DNA of 64,000 nucleotides from Blattabacterium cuenoti (GTDB lineage: Bacteria; Bacteroidota; Bacteroidia; Flavobacteriales; Blattabacteriaceae), in contig NZ_CP059211.1 in assembly GCF_014252115.1 (NCBI RefSeq), forward strand, positions 434,001-498,000, in the 5' to 3' direction. Shown here in pieces: positions 29,664-39,262 of the stretch. The first letter of the stretch is position 1; each line of letters begins with the position of its first letter. A program made the position numbers and the translations under genes. Under the pieces are notes generated by a model. The model did not search any database, was not told the origin of the DNA, and saw nothing but the letters and a program-made list of their open reading frames with translations.

Positions 29664-32600
29664 CTACTCTTCTAAACGGATATCTAATCCTAATCCTTTT
29701 AGTTCATAACAAAGAACATTAAAAGATTCTGGATTATTAGGTTCAGGCATAGGCTCTCCTTTCACTATAGACTCATAAGTTTTAGCTCTTCCAGAAACAT
29801 CATCTGATTTAACAGTTAAAATTTCACGTAAAATATTTGAAGCGCCAAAGGCTTCTAAAGCCCAAACTTCCATTTCTCCAAAACGTTGACCTCCAAATTG
29901 AGCTTTTCCTCCTAAAGGTTGTTGGGTAATTAAAGAATAAGGACCTATTGAACGTGCATGCATTTTATCATCAACCATATGACCTAATTTTAACATATAT
30001 ATTACACCTACAGTAGCAGGTTGATCAAATTTTTCTCCTGTTCCTCCATCAAATAAATAAGTAGCTCCAAAACGAGGTATTTTCGCTTTATCTGTATAAT
30101 TACAAATTTCCTTTATAGTTGCTCCATCAAATATAGGCGTTGAAAATTTTACATTTAATTTTTTTCCTGCCCATCCTAATACCGTTTCATATATTTGTCC
30201 TATATTCATTCTTGAAGGGACTCCTAAAGGATTTATGACAATATCTACAGAACTCCCATCTTCTAAAAAAGGCATATCTTCTTCCCTCAAAATTCTAGCA
30301 ACCACTCCTTTATTTCCATGTCTTCCTGCCATTTTATCTCCTACTTTTAATTTTCTTTTTTTAGCAATATATACTTTTGCCATTTTGATAATTCCTGAAG
30401 GAAGTTCATCTCCAATAGTAATAGAAAATTTTTCATGTTTAAAAGTACTGCTTAAATCATTTACCGCTATTTTATAATTATTTAATATTTCTGATATTAA
30501 ATTATTTATTTCAATATCATCAGTCCAATCACTAGAATAAATTTCTATATAATTTTTTATATTATTAAAAACTTTCATAGTGAATTTTATCCCTTTCCCT
30601 ATAATTTCCTCTTTTTTATCATTAAAAATAGAATGATGACATAATTTTCCATCTAAAAGAAATTGTAATTTCTTAATTAAAAAATCTCTTAAATCCGAAA
30701 ATTTTTTCTCATATTCTTTTTCTAAACGTATTATTTTAATCTTATCTTGAGCTCTAGATGTTTTATCTTTTATACTTCTAGTAAAAAGTTTTGTATCTAT
30801 AACAACTCCAAATAACGAAGGTTCAGCTCTCAAAGAAGCATCTTTTACATTTCCTGCTTTATCTCCAAAAATAGCTCTCAATAATTTTTCTTCTGGTGTG
30901 GGATCAGATTCTCCTTTTGGAGTTATCTTTCCTATAAGAATATCACCTGGTTTTACTTCTGCTCCAACTCTTATAATACCATTTTCATCTAAATCTTTAG
31001 TTGCCTCTTCACTAACGTTAGGAATATCGTTAGTTAATTCTTCCATACCTAATTTCGTATCACGAACATCTAAAGAATATTCATCTATATGTATAGAAGT
31101 AAACCAATCTTCACTAACTACTTTTTCGGAAATAAGAACAGCATCTTCAAAATTATAACCGTTACACGGAATAAAAGCTGCTTTTAAATTTTTACCTAAA
31201 GCTAATTCTCCATTTTCTGTTGCATAACCTTCACATAAAATTTGTCCTTTGGTAACTTTCATTCCTTTTCTAACAATAGGTTTTAAATTTATACATGTAT
31301 TTTGATTTGTTTTTCTAAATTTTATTAAATCATAAACTTGAGTTTTAGATTCAAAACTTACTAAAGTTTCTTTATCTGTTACATCATAACGAATAATTAT
31401 TTTCCTTGCATCAACATATTCCACAAATCCGTTTTTTTTTGCATTAATTAATATACGAGAATCTCTTGCTATCTGTTCCTCTAATCCAGTTCCCACAATT
31501 GGAGCATCGGGTTTCAATAATGGAACTGCTTGACGCATCATATTAGATCCCATTAAAGCTCTATTTGCATCATCATGTTCTAAAAAAGGAATCATGGAAG
31601 CAGATATAGAAGCTATTTGATTTGGAGCTACATCTATATAATCTACTTGATTAGGATTTACTATAGGAAAATCACCATCTTCACGTGCTATAATTCTATC
31701 AGATAAAAAATTTCCATATATATCAATAGCATTAGCTTGTGCTATAATTTTTCCTTCTTCTTCTTCTGCACTTAAATATTTGACTTCAGACTCTAAATTT
31801 ACTCTTTGATTAGATACAATTCGATAAGGTGTTTCAACGAATCCCATATTATTTATTTTTGCAAATACAGAAAGAGAAGATATTAATCCTATATTAGGCC
31901 CTTCTGGTGTTTCTATAGGACATAACCTTCCATAATGAGAATAATTTACATCTCGAACTTCAAAACCTGCTCTCTCTCTAGATAAACCACCTGGACCTAG
32001 TGCTGAAAGTCTTCTTTTATGAGTAATTTCAGATAAAGGATTTGTTTGATCCATAAACTGAGATAGTTGATTTGTTCCAAAAAAAGTATTTATTACGGAT
32101 GATAAAGTTTTAGCATTAATAAGATCTACAGGCATAAAAACTTCATTATCACGAACATTCATTCTCTCTCTTATGGTTCTAGCCATTCTAGCTAAACCAA
32201 TACTAAATTGAGTATAAAGTTGCTCTCCAACTGTTCTAACTCTTCTGTTAGATAAATGATCAATATCATCTACTTCTCTTTTAGAGTTAAACAATGCATT
32301 CAAATGCTCTACTATTGCAATGATATCTTTTTTAGTTAAAACTAAATAATCAGGGTCTATATTTAAACCAAGACGTTTATTCAAACGATATCTTCCTACA
32401 GGACCCAAACTATATCTGGCATCAGAAAAAAAAAGTTTGTCTATAACTCCTCTAGCAGTTTCTTCATCGGGTGGTTCAGTATTCCTGAGTTGTTTATAAA
32501 TATATTCTACAGCCTCTTTTTCAGAATTAGTTGGATCTTTTTGTAAAGTATTATAAATAATAGAATAATCTTTTTTTCTCTCTCCTTCTTTATGCAATAA

Positions 32601-33467
32601 AATAGTTTTTATTTCATGATGCATTATAAGATCAATATGTTCTTTTTTCAAAAGAACATTTCTATCTATAAGAACCTCATTTTTTTCTACAGATAAAACT
32701 TCCCCTGTATCTTCGTCGACAAAATCCTCATTCCAAATTTTCAATATTCTAGCTGCTAGAGTTCTATTTAAAATATTTTTTTCATTATTTTCTATTTTGA
32801 TTTCTTCCGATAAATCAAATATCTCCAATATATCCTTATCTCTTTCATATCCTATTGCACGTAATAAAGTCGTCATAGGCAATTTTTTTTTTCTATCAAT
32901 ATATGCATACATGACATTATTAATATCTGTTGCAAACTCTATCCATGAACCTTTAAAAGGAATAATTCTAGCAGAATAAAGTTTGGTTCCATTAGCATGA
33001 TGGGATTGACCAAAAAAAACACCTGGAGAACGATGTAATTGAGATACAATAACTCTTTCTGCACCATTGAAAATAAAAGAACCGGATGGAGTCATATAAG
33101 GACATGTTCCCAAATAAACATCTTGATATACCGTTTCAAAATCTTCATGTTCAGGATCAGTACAATACAATTTTAACTTAGCTTTTAGAGGAACACTATA
33201 AGTCAACCCCCTCTCTATACATTCTTCTATTGAATATCTAGGAGAATCTATAGAATAGCCTTTAAATTCTAAAACAAAAGAATTTCTAGCATCAGAAATA
33301 GGAAAATTCTCTGTAAAAGCTTTGAATAATCCTTCATTTTTTCTATTCTCTGGTTTTGTATCTAATTGAAAAAATTCTTTAAATGATTTTATTTGAATAT
33401 CCAAAAAATCTGGATATTTCACTTTTTTTGCTACTAAAGCAAAAGTGATTCTTTCTGTATTCACCAA
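29664..33467 (-). CDS. rpoB: RNA polymerase subunit beta
   Basis: Forms the active-site cleft with beta'. 1267 aa. Rifampicin-pocket region is recognisable ([18 protein letters not shown], then [13 protein letters not shown]), as are RPIET-like [26 protein letters not shown], the [19 protein letters not shown] segment and the C-terminal [21 protein letters not shown]. The rifampicin-cluster residues look wild-type by eye. It is preceded by rplL (44-base gap) and followed by rpoC. Confidence 0.99.
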   Translation of the reverse strand: MVNTERITFALVAKKVKYPDFLDIQIKSFKEFFQLDTKPENRKNEGLFKAFTENFPISDARNSFVLEFKGYSIDSPRYSIEECIERGLTYSVPLKAKLKLYCTDPEHEDFETVYQDVYLGTCPYMTPSGSFIFNGAERVIVSQLHRSPGVFFGQSHHANGTKLYSARIIPFKGSWIEFATDINNVMYAYIDRKKKLPMTTLLRAIGYERDKDILEIFDLSEEIKIENNEKNILNRTLAARILKIWNEDFVDEDTGEVLSVEKNEVLIDRNVLLKKEHIDLIMHHEIKTILLHKEGERKKDYSIIYNTLQKDPTNSEKEAVEYIYKQLRNTEPPDEETARGVIDKLFFSDARYSLGPVGRYRLNKRLGLNIDPDYLVLTKKDIIAIVEHLNALFNSKREVDDIDHLSNRRVRTVGEQLYTQFSIGLARMARTIRERMNVRDNEVFMPVDLINAKTLSSVINTFFGTNQLSQFMDQTNPLSEITHKRRLSALGPGGLSRERAGFEVRDVNYSHYGRLCPIETPEGPNIGLISSLSVFAKINNMGFVETPYRIVSNQRVNLESEVKYLSAEEEEGKIIAQANAIDIYGNFLSDRIIAREDGDFPIVNPNQVDYIDVAPNQIASISASMIPFLEHDDANRALMGSNMMRQAVPLLKPDAPIVGTGLEEQIARDSRILINAKKNGFVEYVDARKIIIRYDVTDKETLVSFESKTQVYDLIKFRKTNQNTCINLKPIVRKGMKVTKGQILCEGYATENGELALGKNLKAAFIPCNGYNFEDAVLISEKVVSEDWFTSIHIDEYSLDVRDTKLGMEELTNDIPNVSEEATKDLDENGIIRVGAEVKPGDILIGKITPKGESDPTPEEKLLRAIFGDKAGNVKDASLRAEPSLFGVVIDTKLFTRSIKDKTSRAQDKIKIIRLEKEYEKKFSDLRDFLIKKLQFLLDGKLCHHSIFNDKKEEIIGKGIKFTMKVFNNIKNYIEIYSSDWTDDIEINNLISEILNNYKIAVNDLSSTFKHEKFSITIGDELPSGIIKMAKVYIAKKRKLKVGDKMAGRHGNKGVVARILREEDMPFLEDGSSVDIVINPLGVPSRMNIGQIYETVLGWAGKKLNVKFSTPIFDGATIKEICNYTDKAKIPRFGATYLFDGGTGEKFDQPATVGVIYMLKLGHMVDDKMHARSIGPYSLITQQPLGGKAQFGGQRFGEMEVWALEAFGASNILREILTVKSDDVSGRAKTYESIVKGEPMPEPNNPESFNVLCYELKGLGLDIRLEE

Positions 33468-33511
33468 TTTTAATTTAATAGATGGTTTTAAAAAAATAAT
33501 ATGTAAATTTT

Positions 33512-33886
33512 CTATTTTAATTCCACTTCAGCACCTATTTCTTCAAATTTATTTTTTAAATCTTCTGCTTCTTTTTTGTTGACAGATTCTTTAAGAATAC
33601 TGGGAATATTATCAACTAAATCTTTAGACTCCTTAAGTCCTTTTCCAGTAACTTCCTTGACTAATTTTACTACAGATAATTTTGATTTTCCAGATGATTT
33701 CAATATTATGTTAAAAATACTTTTTTCCTCTTTTTCAGAAGTTTTTTCTTCCTGAGATGAAATATTTTCCATTTTTACTACCGAAGTAGATGGTTCTATT
33801 CCATATTCTTTTTTTAAAATATTAGCTAATTCATTAACTTGTTTAACAGTTAAATTAACTAATTGTTCCGCTAGCTTTTCTATCAT
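33512..33886 (-). CDS. rplL: 50S ribosomal protein L7/L12
   Basis: Dimeric stalk protein that recruits translation GTPases. 124 aa: N-terminal dimerisation helix ([20 protein letters not shown]), a flexible Glu/Lys/Ser hinge (about 43-57), and the C-terminal factor-binding domain with [24 protein letters not shown]. The family's usual alanine-rich hinge has become E/K/S rich, in line with the base bias. Downstream of rplJ by 54 bases. Confidence 0.97.
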   Translation of the reverse strand: MIEKLAEQLVNLTVKQVNELANILKKEYGIEPSTSVVKMENISSQEEKTSEKEEKSIFNIILKSSGKSKLSVVKLVKEVTGKGLKESKDLVDNIPSILKESVNKKEAEDLKNKFEEIGAEVELK

Positions 33887-33940
33887 TTTATTTATTTTTT
33901 AGTCTAGATTAGATATGTTGTATGTGTAAAATAGTATATT

Positions 33941-34495
33941 TTATATTTTTTTCTTTTCATCTTTTTTTTTAGAAGATAAGGTTTCTAAAAGTTCACATAT
34001 TTTATATTTTGTTGAATTCAAAAAAGATGAAATAATATCTTTTATTGAGAATTGAAGTATACTGAAAATTTCAATAATGAGATCTTCTTTAGATTTAATA
34101 TGTAGCAATGTATTTAAATCTTTGTTTCCACCAAAATAAAAAGATTCTTGAGTATAAGCTCCTTTCAAATAAGGTTTATTAATTTTTTCTTGAATGTGAA
34201 AATTTTTTATTATTTTTGAAGTGATATTGGAGGCATTCCAATTTGAAAATAATATAGTTGTATTTCCATTCAAAATAGGAAAAAAAGAATCAAATTTTCG
34301 ATTTTTTTCTATAGCTTTTTTTAATAAAGTATTTTTCACCACTCTCATTTTAATACTATGTTCACTAAAACTTTTTCTAAGGACAGATATTTGATTAGAA
34401 CTTAAATCAAGAATATCAATTAAATATATCATTTCATTGTTAGATAATATAGAAACTAGTTTTAATAGTTCTTTTTTTTTATTTTCTTTATTCAT
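33941..34495 (-). CDS. rplJ: 50S ribosomal protein L10
   Basis: Anchors the L7/L12 stalk to 23S rRNA. 184 aa. The N-terminal domain has the LRKSFSEHSIKMRVVKNTLLKKAI segment (split by family into the rRNA-binding face); the C-terminal helix that holds L7/L12 dimers is degenerate and Lys/Ser rich. It starts within the rplA stop (4-base overlap), so rplA and rplJ are translationally coupled and there is no room for a separate L10 leader. Confidence 0.92.
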   Translation of the reverse strand: MNKENKKKELLKLVSILSNNEMIYLIDILDLSSNQISVLRKSFSEHSIKMRVVKNTLLKKAIEKNRKFDSFFPILNGNTTILFSNWNASNITSKIIKNFHIQEKINKPYLKGAYTQESFYFGGNKDLNTLLHIKSKEDLIIEIFSILQFSIKDIISSFLNSTKYKICELLETLSSKKKDEKKKI

Positions 34496-35196
34496 TTGTT
34501 CACGAAACTTTTTAAATCTAATGGTATACCATAACTCATGGTACTAGATAAATAAATACTTTTTATATAAGATCCTTTAGATGCAGAAGGTTTATTCTGA
34601 ATAACTGTTTTCATAAATATTTCGATATTTTCCAATAAATATTTATTGGAAAATGAGACTCTTCCTACCGACCCATGAATAATTCCGTAACGATCAGTTT
34701 TAAATGTGATTTTACCAGATTTCATTTCTTTTATAGATTTTCCCGGGTTTACAGAAACAGTTTCCATTTTAGGATTAGGCATCAAACCTTTAGGCCCTAA
34801 TATTTTTCCAATAGAACCTAGTTGATTCATAACAGAAGGAGTGGCTACTACAACATCAATATTTGTTTTCCATCCAGATTTAATTTTTTCAATATAATTT
34901 AATCCTGTATAATCAGCACCTGCTTTTTTAGCTTCTGATTCTTTCTCTTTAGGAACTAAAGCTAGAATACAAATATTTTTACCTATACCATGTGGTAACA
35001 TTACTGTTCCCCTTATCATTTGAGAAAGAGAACGAACATCTACATTAAGATGAATAGAAATATCAACAGATGCATCAAATTTAACAAAATTAATTTCTTT
35101 CATAAGAAGTAATGCTTTTTCTAAAGAATACTTCTTATTCTTATCAGAAATTTTTTCCAGAATTTTTTTTTTATTTTTAGTTAATTTCTTGGACAT
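34492..35196 (-). CDS. rplA: 50S ribosomal protein L1
   Basis: Builds the mobile L1 stalk at the E site. 234 aa from ATG 35196, chosen because MSKKLTKNKKK aligns with known L1 N-termini; frames to 35226/35229 would overlap rplK. Seen: KFDASVDISIHLNVD, the LPHGIGK rRNA-binding segment, GPKGLMPNPK (about 138-147) and the final YGIPLDL. In other bacteria L1 autoregulates the rplK-rplA mRNA; no copy of that target was examined here. Confidence 0.96.
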   Translation of the reverse strand: MSKKLTKNKKKILEKISDKNKKYSLEKALLLMKEINFVKFDASVDISIHLNVDVRSLSQMIRGTVMLPHGIGKNICILALVPKEKESEAKKAGADYTGLNYIEKIKSGWKTNIDVVVATPSVMNQLGSIGKILGPKGLMPNPKMETVSVNPGKSIKEMKSGKITFKTDRYGIIHGSVGRVSFSNKYLLENIEIFMKTVIQNKPSASKGSYIKSIYLSSTMSYGIPLDLKSFVNK

Positions 35197-35218
35197 ATTT
35201 ACTTTTTGAATAAAATTT

Positions 35219-35656
35219 TTAACCATCAATTTCTATTCCCATTGATCTAGCAGTACCGGAAACCATGGATATAGCAGACTTTATTGAAATACAATTAAAA
35301 TCTTCCATTTTATTTTTTGCAATCACTATAATTTCATCTAAAGTAATTTTTCCTATTTTATAACGATTAGATTCTTTAGATCCTTTTTCTTTTTTGATCA
35401 TATTCAATAACTGAATAGAAACCGGAGGTTTTTTTATCATAAAAGAAAAAGATTTATCTTCATACACAGTTATTACTACAGGACATATTTCTCCTATATT
35501 ATTTTTAGTAATAGAATTATATTGTTTGCAAAACTCCATAATATTAACACCAGAACTACCCAAAATAGGACCAATTGGAGGCGCAGGACTTGCTTTTCCT
35601 CCATTTATTTTCTGTATCTTAATTTTTTTTATCACTTTTTTTTTTGTTTCAACCAT
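35219..35656 (-). CDS. rplK: 50S ribosomal protein L11
   Basis: Component of the GTPase-associated centre. 145 aa. GGKASPAPPIGPILG (about 19-33) is the conserved proline-rich N-terminal segment; the C-terminal rRNA-binding domain ends SMVSGTARSMGIEIDG. It follows nusG by 9 bases. Confidence 0.98.
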   Translation of the reverse strand: MVETKKKVIKKIKIQKINGGKASPAPPIGPILGSSGVNIMEFCKQYNSITKNNIGEICPVVITVYEDKSFSFMIKKPPVSIQLLNMIKKEKGSKESNRYKIGKITLDEIIVIAKNKMEDFNCISIKSAISMVSGTARSMGIEIDG

Positions 35657-35665
35657 ATGATTTAC

Positions 35666-36226
35666 TTAAATTTTTTCTATTTGTGTAAAATTCAATTCTA
35701 ATGGAGTTTTTCTACCAAAAATTAAAACTGCTAACTCTAATTTTCTTTTTTCCTCATTTATTTTTTCAATTGTACCATTAAATCCCGTAAAAGGACCATC
35801 TATAACTTTAATAGTTTCCCCTACTACAAAAGGAATACTAATACTTTCATAACCTTCAGAAAGCTGATCTATTTTTCCTAACATTTTATTTACTTCTTCT
35901 TTTCTCATAGGAATAGGAATAGCGGATGGTCCTTTTCCTTCACTTAAAAAATTTATAACACCTGGAACATTTTTTATTGCATGTACGGCTTCTCCTTCCA
36001 GATTTGCTTCTACCATAACATATCCAGGATAATGAACTTTTTCTCTATAGATTTTTTTTCCTTTTCTCATTTGTATAACCTTTTCAATAGGAACTAATAC
36101 TTTACCTATATACTCTTGGAAACCATTATCTCTAACTTCATTTTCAATATATGATTTTACCTTGTTTTCTTGTCCACTCATGGTTTTTATTACATACCAT
36201 TTTCTTTCCAAATTATTCATAATCAT
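35666..36226 (-). CDS. nusG: Transcription termination/antitermination protein NusG
   Basis: Binds RNA polymerase and couples it to Rho or the ribosome. 186 aa. NGN domain at the N-terminus (KWYVIKTMSGQENKVKSYI, then YPGYVMVEANL and VPGVINFLSEG), followed by the KOW domain (GETIKVIDGPFTGFNGTIEKI, about 131-151). Two ATGs in frame (36226, 36220). Lies 6 bases after secE. Confidence 0.97.
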   Translation of the reverse strand: MIMNNLERKWYVIKTMSGQENKVKSYIENEVRDNGFQEYIGKVLVPIEKVIQMRKGKKIYREKVHYPGYVMVEANLEGEAVHAIKNVPGVINFLSEGKGPSAIPIPMRKEEVNKMLGKIDQLSEGYESISIPFVVGETIKVIDGPFTGFNGTIEKINEEKRKLELAVLIFGRKTPLELNFTQIEKI

Positions 36227-36232
36227 ATAATT

Positions 36233-36418
36233 TCATAAAGAAAATAATTTTTTAATTAAAAAAATAAAAAAACTATCCGCTCCATATAAAAATATGGAGA
36301 AAAATATGGAAAAAAAAAACACAATGATTGTTATTTTTTGCAAATCTTCCCATTTAGGCCATGTAATACAATGAAAAAATTCATTATAAATTCCTAAAAA
36401 AAAATTATTTTTTTCCAT
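36233..36418 (-). CDS. secE: Preprotein translocase subunit SecE (minimal form)
   Basis: Clamp subunit of SecYEG in the inner membrane. 61 aa: an amphipathic helix with ELxxCITWPKWEDL-type residues (EFFHCITWPKWEDLQK, about 12-27) and one transmembrane helix (about 30-50). This is the single-span form common outside Enterobacteria. Position between tRNA-Trp and nusG is the classical one. Confidence 0.92.
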   Translation of the reverse strand: MEKNNFFLGIYNEFFHCITWPKWEDLQKITIIVFFFSIFFSIFLYGADSFFIFLIKKLFSL

Positions 36419-36436
36419 ACATAATCAATAGTAATA

Positions 36437-36509
36437 CACGGACGGTAAGGATCGAACTTACGACCTTCGGTTTTGGAGACCGACGCTCTACCAACTGAGC
36501 TACATCCGT
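36437..36509 (-). tRNA. tRNA-Trp (anticodon CCA)
   Basis: 73 bases with discriminator G. Acceptor ACGGATG/CGTCCGT, anticodon loop CTCCAAA giving A36-A37-A38, a MiaA/MiaB target. No encoded CCA tail. Sits between tuf and secE. Confidence 0.95.
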
Positions 36510-36543
36510 TTTTAAATTATTTTACAATCAAATAAAATTTGAT

Positions 36544-37731
36544 TTAATCTATTATATGAATCACTTGCCCCGCTCCTACCGTCTTCCCTCCTTCACGAAT
36601 AGCAAAACGTAAGTTCTCACTTAATGCTATAGGTTGATATAATTCCACCTCCATAGAAATATTATCTCCTGGCATGACCATCTCTATTCCATCTGGAAGA
36701 TGAATTTCTCCTGTAACATCCGTTGTTCTCAAATAAAATTGTGGACGATACTTATTATGAAAAGGAGTATGTCTTCCCCCTTCTTCTTTTGTAAGAATAT
36801 ACACTTCTGCTTTAAATTTTTTATGAGGTTTTACAGAATCCGGTTTTACAATAACCATTCCTCTTTTAATATCTTTTTTTTCTATTCCACGTAATAATAA
36901 ACCTACATTATCTCCTGCTTGACCTCTATCTAAAATTTTTCTAAACATTTCTACTCCTGTTACTGTAGATGATAATTTATTTTCTCCCATTCCAATAATA
37001 TCAACTAAATCTCCTGTATTAATAACTCCAGTTTCAATACGACCTGTTGCTACCGTCCCTCTTCCTGTAATAGTAAAAACATCCTCTACAGGCATCAAAA
37101 ATGATTTATCTATTTCTCGAATTGGTTCAGGAATGTAATCATCCAATACATCCATTAAATCTTTTATTTTTTTTATCCACTTTTCTTCTCCATTCAAAGC
37201 ACCCAAGGCTGATCCTTGTATAATAGGAATATTTTCTCCATCATATTCGTATTTAGATAGCAATTCTCTAATTTCCATTTCTACTAATTCTAATAATTCT
37301 GGATCATTTACTTGATCTACTTTATTCATAAACACCACAATTTTTGGAACTCCTACTTGACGAGATAATAATATGTGTTCTCTAGTTTGAGGCATTGGTC
37401 CATCTGTAGCAGCTACAACTAAAATAGCACCATCCATTTGGGCTGCTCCTGTAATCATATTTTTAACGTAATCTGCATGTCCAGGACAATCAACATGAGC
37501 ATAATGTCTTCTCTCTGTCTCATATTCTACATGAGATGTATTAATTGTAATTCCCCTTGCCTTTTCTTCAGGAGCATTATCTATTGCATCAAAGCTTTTT
37601 TCTTCTGCCAACCCAATTTCTGATAAAACTTTTGTAATTGCGGAAGTTAAAGTTGTTTTACCATGGTCTACATGACCTGTGGTTCCTATATTTACATGCG
37701 GTTTATTTCGTTTAAATTTTTCTTTTGCCAT
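36544..37731 (-). CDS. tuf: Elongation factor Tu
   Basis: GTPase that delivers aminoacyl-tRNA to the ribosome. 395 aa, full length. G1 GHVDHGKTT (19-27), effector-loop [10 protein letters not shown]3 [10 protein letters not shown]4 NKVD, G5 GSALGAL. Domains II and III are complete, ending [10 protein letters not shown]. Located between the four-tRNA cluster and tRNA-Trp, as in E. coli tufB. GC content and codon use are higher than in neighbours, consistent with high expression. Confidence 0.99.
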   Translation of the reverse strand: MAKEKFKRNKPHVNIGTTGHVDHGKTTLTSAITKVLSEIGLAEEKSFDAIDNAPEEKARGITINTSHVEYETERRHYAHVDCPGHADYVKNMITGAAQMDGAILVVAATDGPMPQTREHILLSRQVGVPKIVVFMNKVDQVNDPELLELVEMEIRELLSKYEYDGENIPIIQGSALGALNGEEKWIKKIKDLMDVLDDYIPEPIREIDKSFLMPVEDVFTITGRGTVATGRIETGVINTGDLVDIIGMGENKLSSTVTGVEMFRKILDRGQAGDNVGLLLRGIEKKDIKRGMVIVKPDSVKPHKKFKAEVYILTKEEGGRHTPFHNKYRPQFYLRTTDVTGEIHLPDGIEMVMPGDNISMEVELYQPIALSENLRFAIREGGKTVGAGQVIHIID

Positions 37732-37762
37732 GATAAAATTATTAAAATTTTGAATTTAAAAA

Positions 37763-37834
<72 letters not shown>

Positions 37835-37862
37835 TATATTCATTATAATATTATTATTGTAG

Positions 37863-37935
37863 AGCGGAAGACGGGATTCGAACCCGCGACATTCAACTTG
37901 GAAGGCTGATGCTCTACCAACTGAGCTACTTCCGC
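37863..37935 (-). tRNA. tRNA-Gly (anticodon TCC)
   Basis: 73 bases. Acceptor GCGGAAG/CTTCCGC with discriminator T, anticodon loop CTTCCAA, T-loop TTCGAAT. Third in the tRNA cluster. Confidence 0.95.
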
Positions 37936-37957
37936 TATATAAAAATAAAAAATATGA

Positions 37958-38041
37958 TGGGAAGAGCAGGATTCGAACCTGCGAAGGCAAAGCCAACAGA
38001 TTTACAGTCTGTCCTCGTTAACCATACTTGAGTATCTTCCC
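37958..38041 (-). tRNA. tRNA-Tyr (anticodon GTA)
   Basis: 84 bases with a long variable arm (class II). Acceptor GGGAAGA/TCTTCCC with discriminator A, anticodon loop CTGTAAA, so A36-A37-A38 is present for MiaA/MiaB. No encoded CCA. Confidence 0.95.
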
Positions 38042-38050
38042 AAAATAAAA

Positions 38051-38124
38051 AGCCGATGGAGGGATTCGAACCCACGACCCCGAGATTACAAATCACGTGC
38101 TCTGACCAACTGAGCTACACCGGC
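38051..38124 (-). tRNA. tRNA-Thr (anticodon TGT)
   Basis: 74 bases. Acceptor GCCGGTG/CATCGGC with discriminator T, anticodon loop TTTGTAA, T-loop TTCGAAT. First gene of the tRNA-tuf-rpo block, about 40 bases downstream of the promoter at 38166-38196. Confidence 0.95.
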
Positions 38125-38165
38125 TATTCAATTTGATATTCGTAATGATGAAAATCAGAGCAGTA

Positions 38166-38196
38166 CAAATCTATAGAGATTTTTATAATTCTCAAA
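38166..38196 (-). promoter_or_regulatory. Bacteroidetes-type promoter for the tRNA-tuf-rpo block
   Basis: On the minus strand TTTG (38196-38193), a 19-base spacer, then TAGATTTG (38173-38166): a perfect match to the Bacteroidetes housekeeping promoter TTTG-N19-21-TAnnTTTG. It lies just downstream of lspA and upstream of tRNA-Thr(TGT). Predicted start near 38160. Confidence 0.75.
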
Positions 38197-38212
38197 AAAA
38201 TAATAGACGTTA

Positions 38213-38854
38213 TCAAATTTTTACATTCTTGATTTTCCGTTGAAATATAAATAATAAAAACACTCCAACAGATATCATTATATCAGATAAATTGAAAACG
38301 GGTTTAAAAAATTTAAAATGATACCCCCCTAAACAAGGAATCCATTTAGAAAAATGAGTATCTATTATAGGAAAATAAAACATATCTACAACACATCCTT
38401 CCATAAAAGAAGCATATCCTTTTTCAGGAAAACCATAATTTATTTCGGATTTTCCAAAATAAGGAATCCATTTTTTGGATTCTTGACTATAAATTGTTCC
38501 TGTATTAAATAACAATCCATATAAAGCGCTATCTAAAAAATTACCGATAGCTCCCGATAAAATTAAACTGATAGGGATAGTCAAATATTTCGAAGATCCT
38601 TGTTTTATATTCCTATAAAGAAAAAAAAAAATAAAAAAGACTAAAAAAAAGCGGAAACAACTCAATAGTATTTTACCATGATATCCAACACCAAAGTTTA
38701 CTCCATAAGCCATACCTGGATTTTCTACGAAAAATATCCAAAAAAAAGGAAGTATAGAAATTCCACTTCCCAATTCAAAATGAGTTTTAACATAAATTTT
38801 TAAAACTTGATCTATTAATAAAATTAAAAAAATAATTAAGAAAAATTTTTTCAA
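38213..38854 (-). CDS. lspA: Lipoprotein signal peptidase (signal peptidase II)
   Basis: Inner-membrane aspartyl protease that cleaves prolipoproteins before the lipidated Cys. 213 aa with four membrane helices. Catalytic Asp residues are D108 (GNFLDS) and D157 (VVDMF); FVENPGMAYG (about 42-51) is the conserved NxGxAFG-like segment. A loop of about 48 residues separates the two Asp, longer than the E. coli enzyme, which explains the greater length. The third gene of an ileS-dksA-like-lspA run. Likely substrates here include the Asn-rich lipoprotein (47257) and LptE. Confidence 0.92.
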   Translation of the reverse strand: MKKFFLIIFLILLIDQVLKIYVKTHFELGSGISILPFFWIFFVENPGMAYGVNFGVGYHGKILLSCFRFFLVFFIFFFLYRNIKQGSSKYLTIPISLILSGAIGNFLDSALYGLLFNTGTIYSQESKKWIPYFGKSEINYGFPEKGYASFMEGCVVDMFYFPIIDTHFSKWIPCLGGYHFKFFKPVFNLSDIMISVGVFLLFIFQRKIKNVKI

Positions 38855-38866
38855 TGGAAATAAAAT

Positions 38867-39262
38867 TTATTTATTTATTTTTTCTACCAGTCTTTTTCCT
38901 TCAATACTTAAAGTAGTATGAGGTACCGCCATAAGACGTTCTTTTGGGATTAATTTTTTGGTTATACGACAAATTCCATAATCTTTATTATCCACTCTAA
39001 TTAAAGCAGCATTTAGACTTTTTATAATCATCTGCAGATGTTCCACAATTTGTGCATTTTGTTCCTTACTTAATGTTTCTGATCCTTCATCAAAAGCTTT
39101 AAAGCTAGGATAAGTATCATCTGTTCCATTGTTTTGTTCACTAGAAAATGATTCCTTAAAAATAGACAAATCTTTTTTTGCTTTATTTAATTTTTCAAGT
39201 ATTAGTTTACGAAATTCTTTTCTTTCTTCCAGTGAATATCTTTTTTTTACTTGTCCTTTCAT
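38867..39262 (-). CDS. DksA/TraR-like protein lacking the zinc-finger cysteines
   Basis: 131 aa. N-terminal helical pair with many Lys and Glu, then the DksA C-terminal signature YGICRITKKLIPKERLMAVPHTTLSIEGK. Only one of the four zinc-binding Cys is present (the C of YGIC); the CxxC second Cys and the late CxxC pair are gone. The remaining IPxERLxAVPxT spacing is family-like. DksA binds the RNA polymerase secondary channel; whether this form does is unknown. Cys-less forms are common in flavobacteria. Its start overlaps the ileS stop by 4 bases, and lspA follows by 12. Confidence 0.8.
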   Translation of the reverse strand: MKGQVKKRYSLEERKEFRKLILEKLNKAKKDLSIFKESFSSEQNNGTDDTYPSFKAFDEGSETLSKEQNAQIVEHLQMIIKSLNAALIRVDNKDYGICRITKKLIPKERLMAVPHTTLSIEGKRLVEKINK

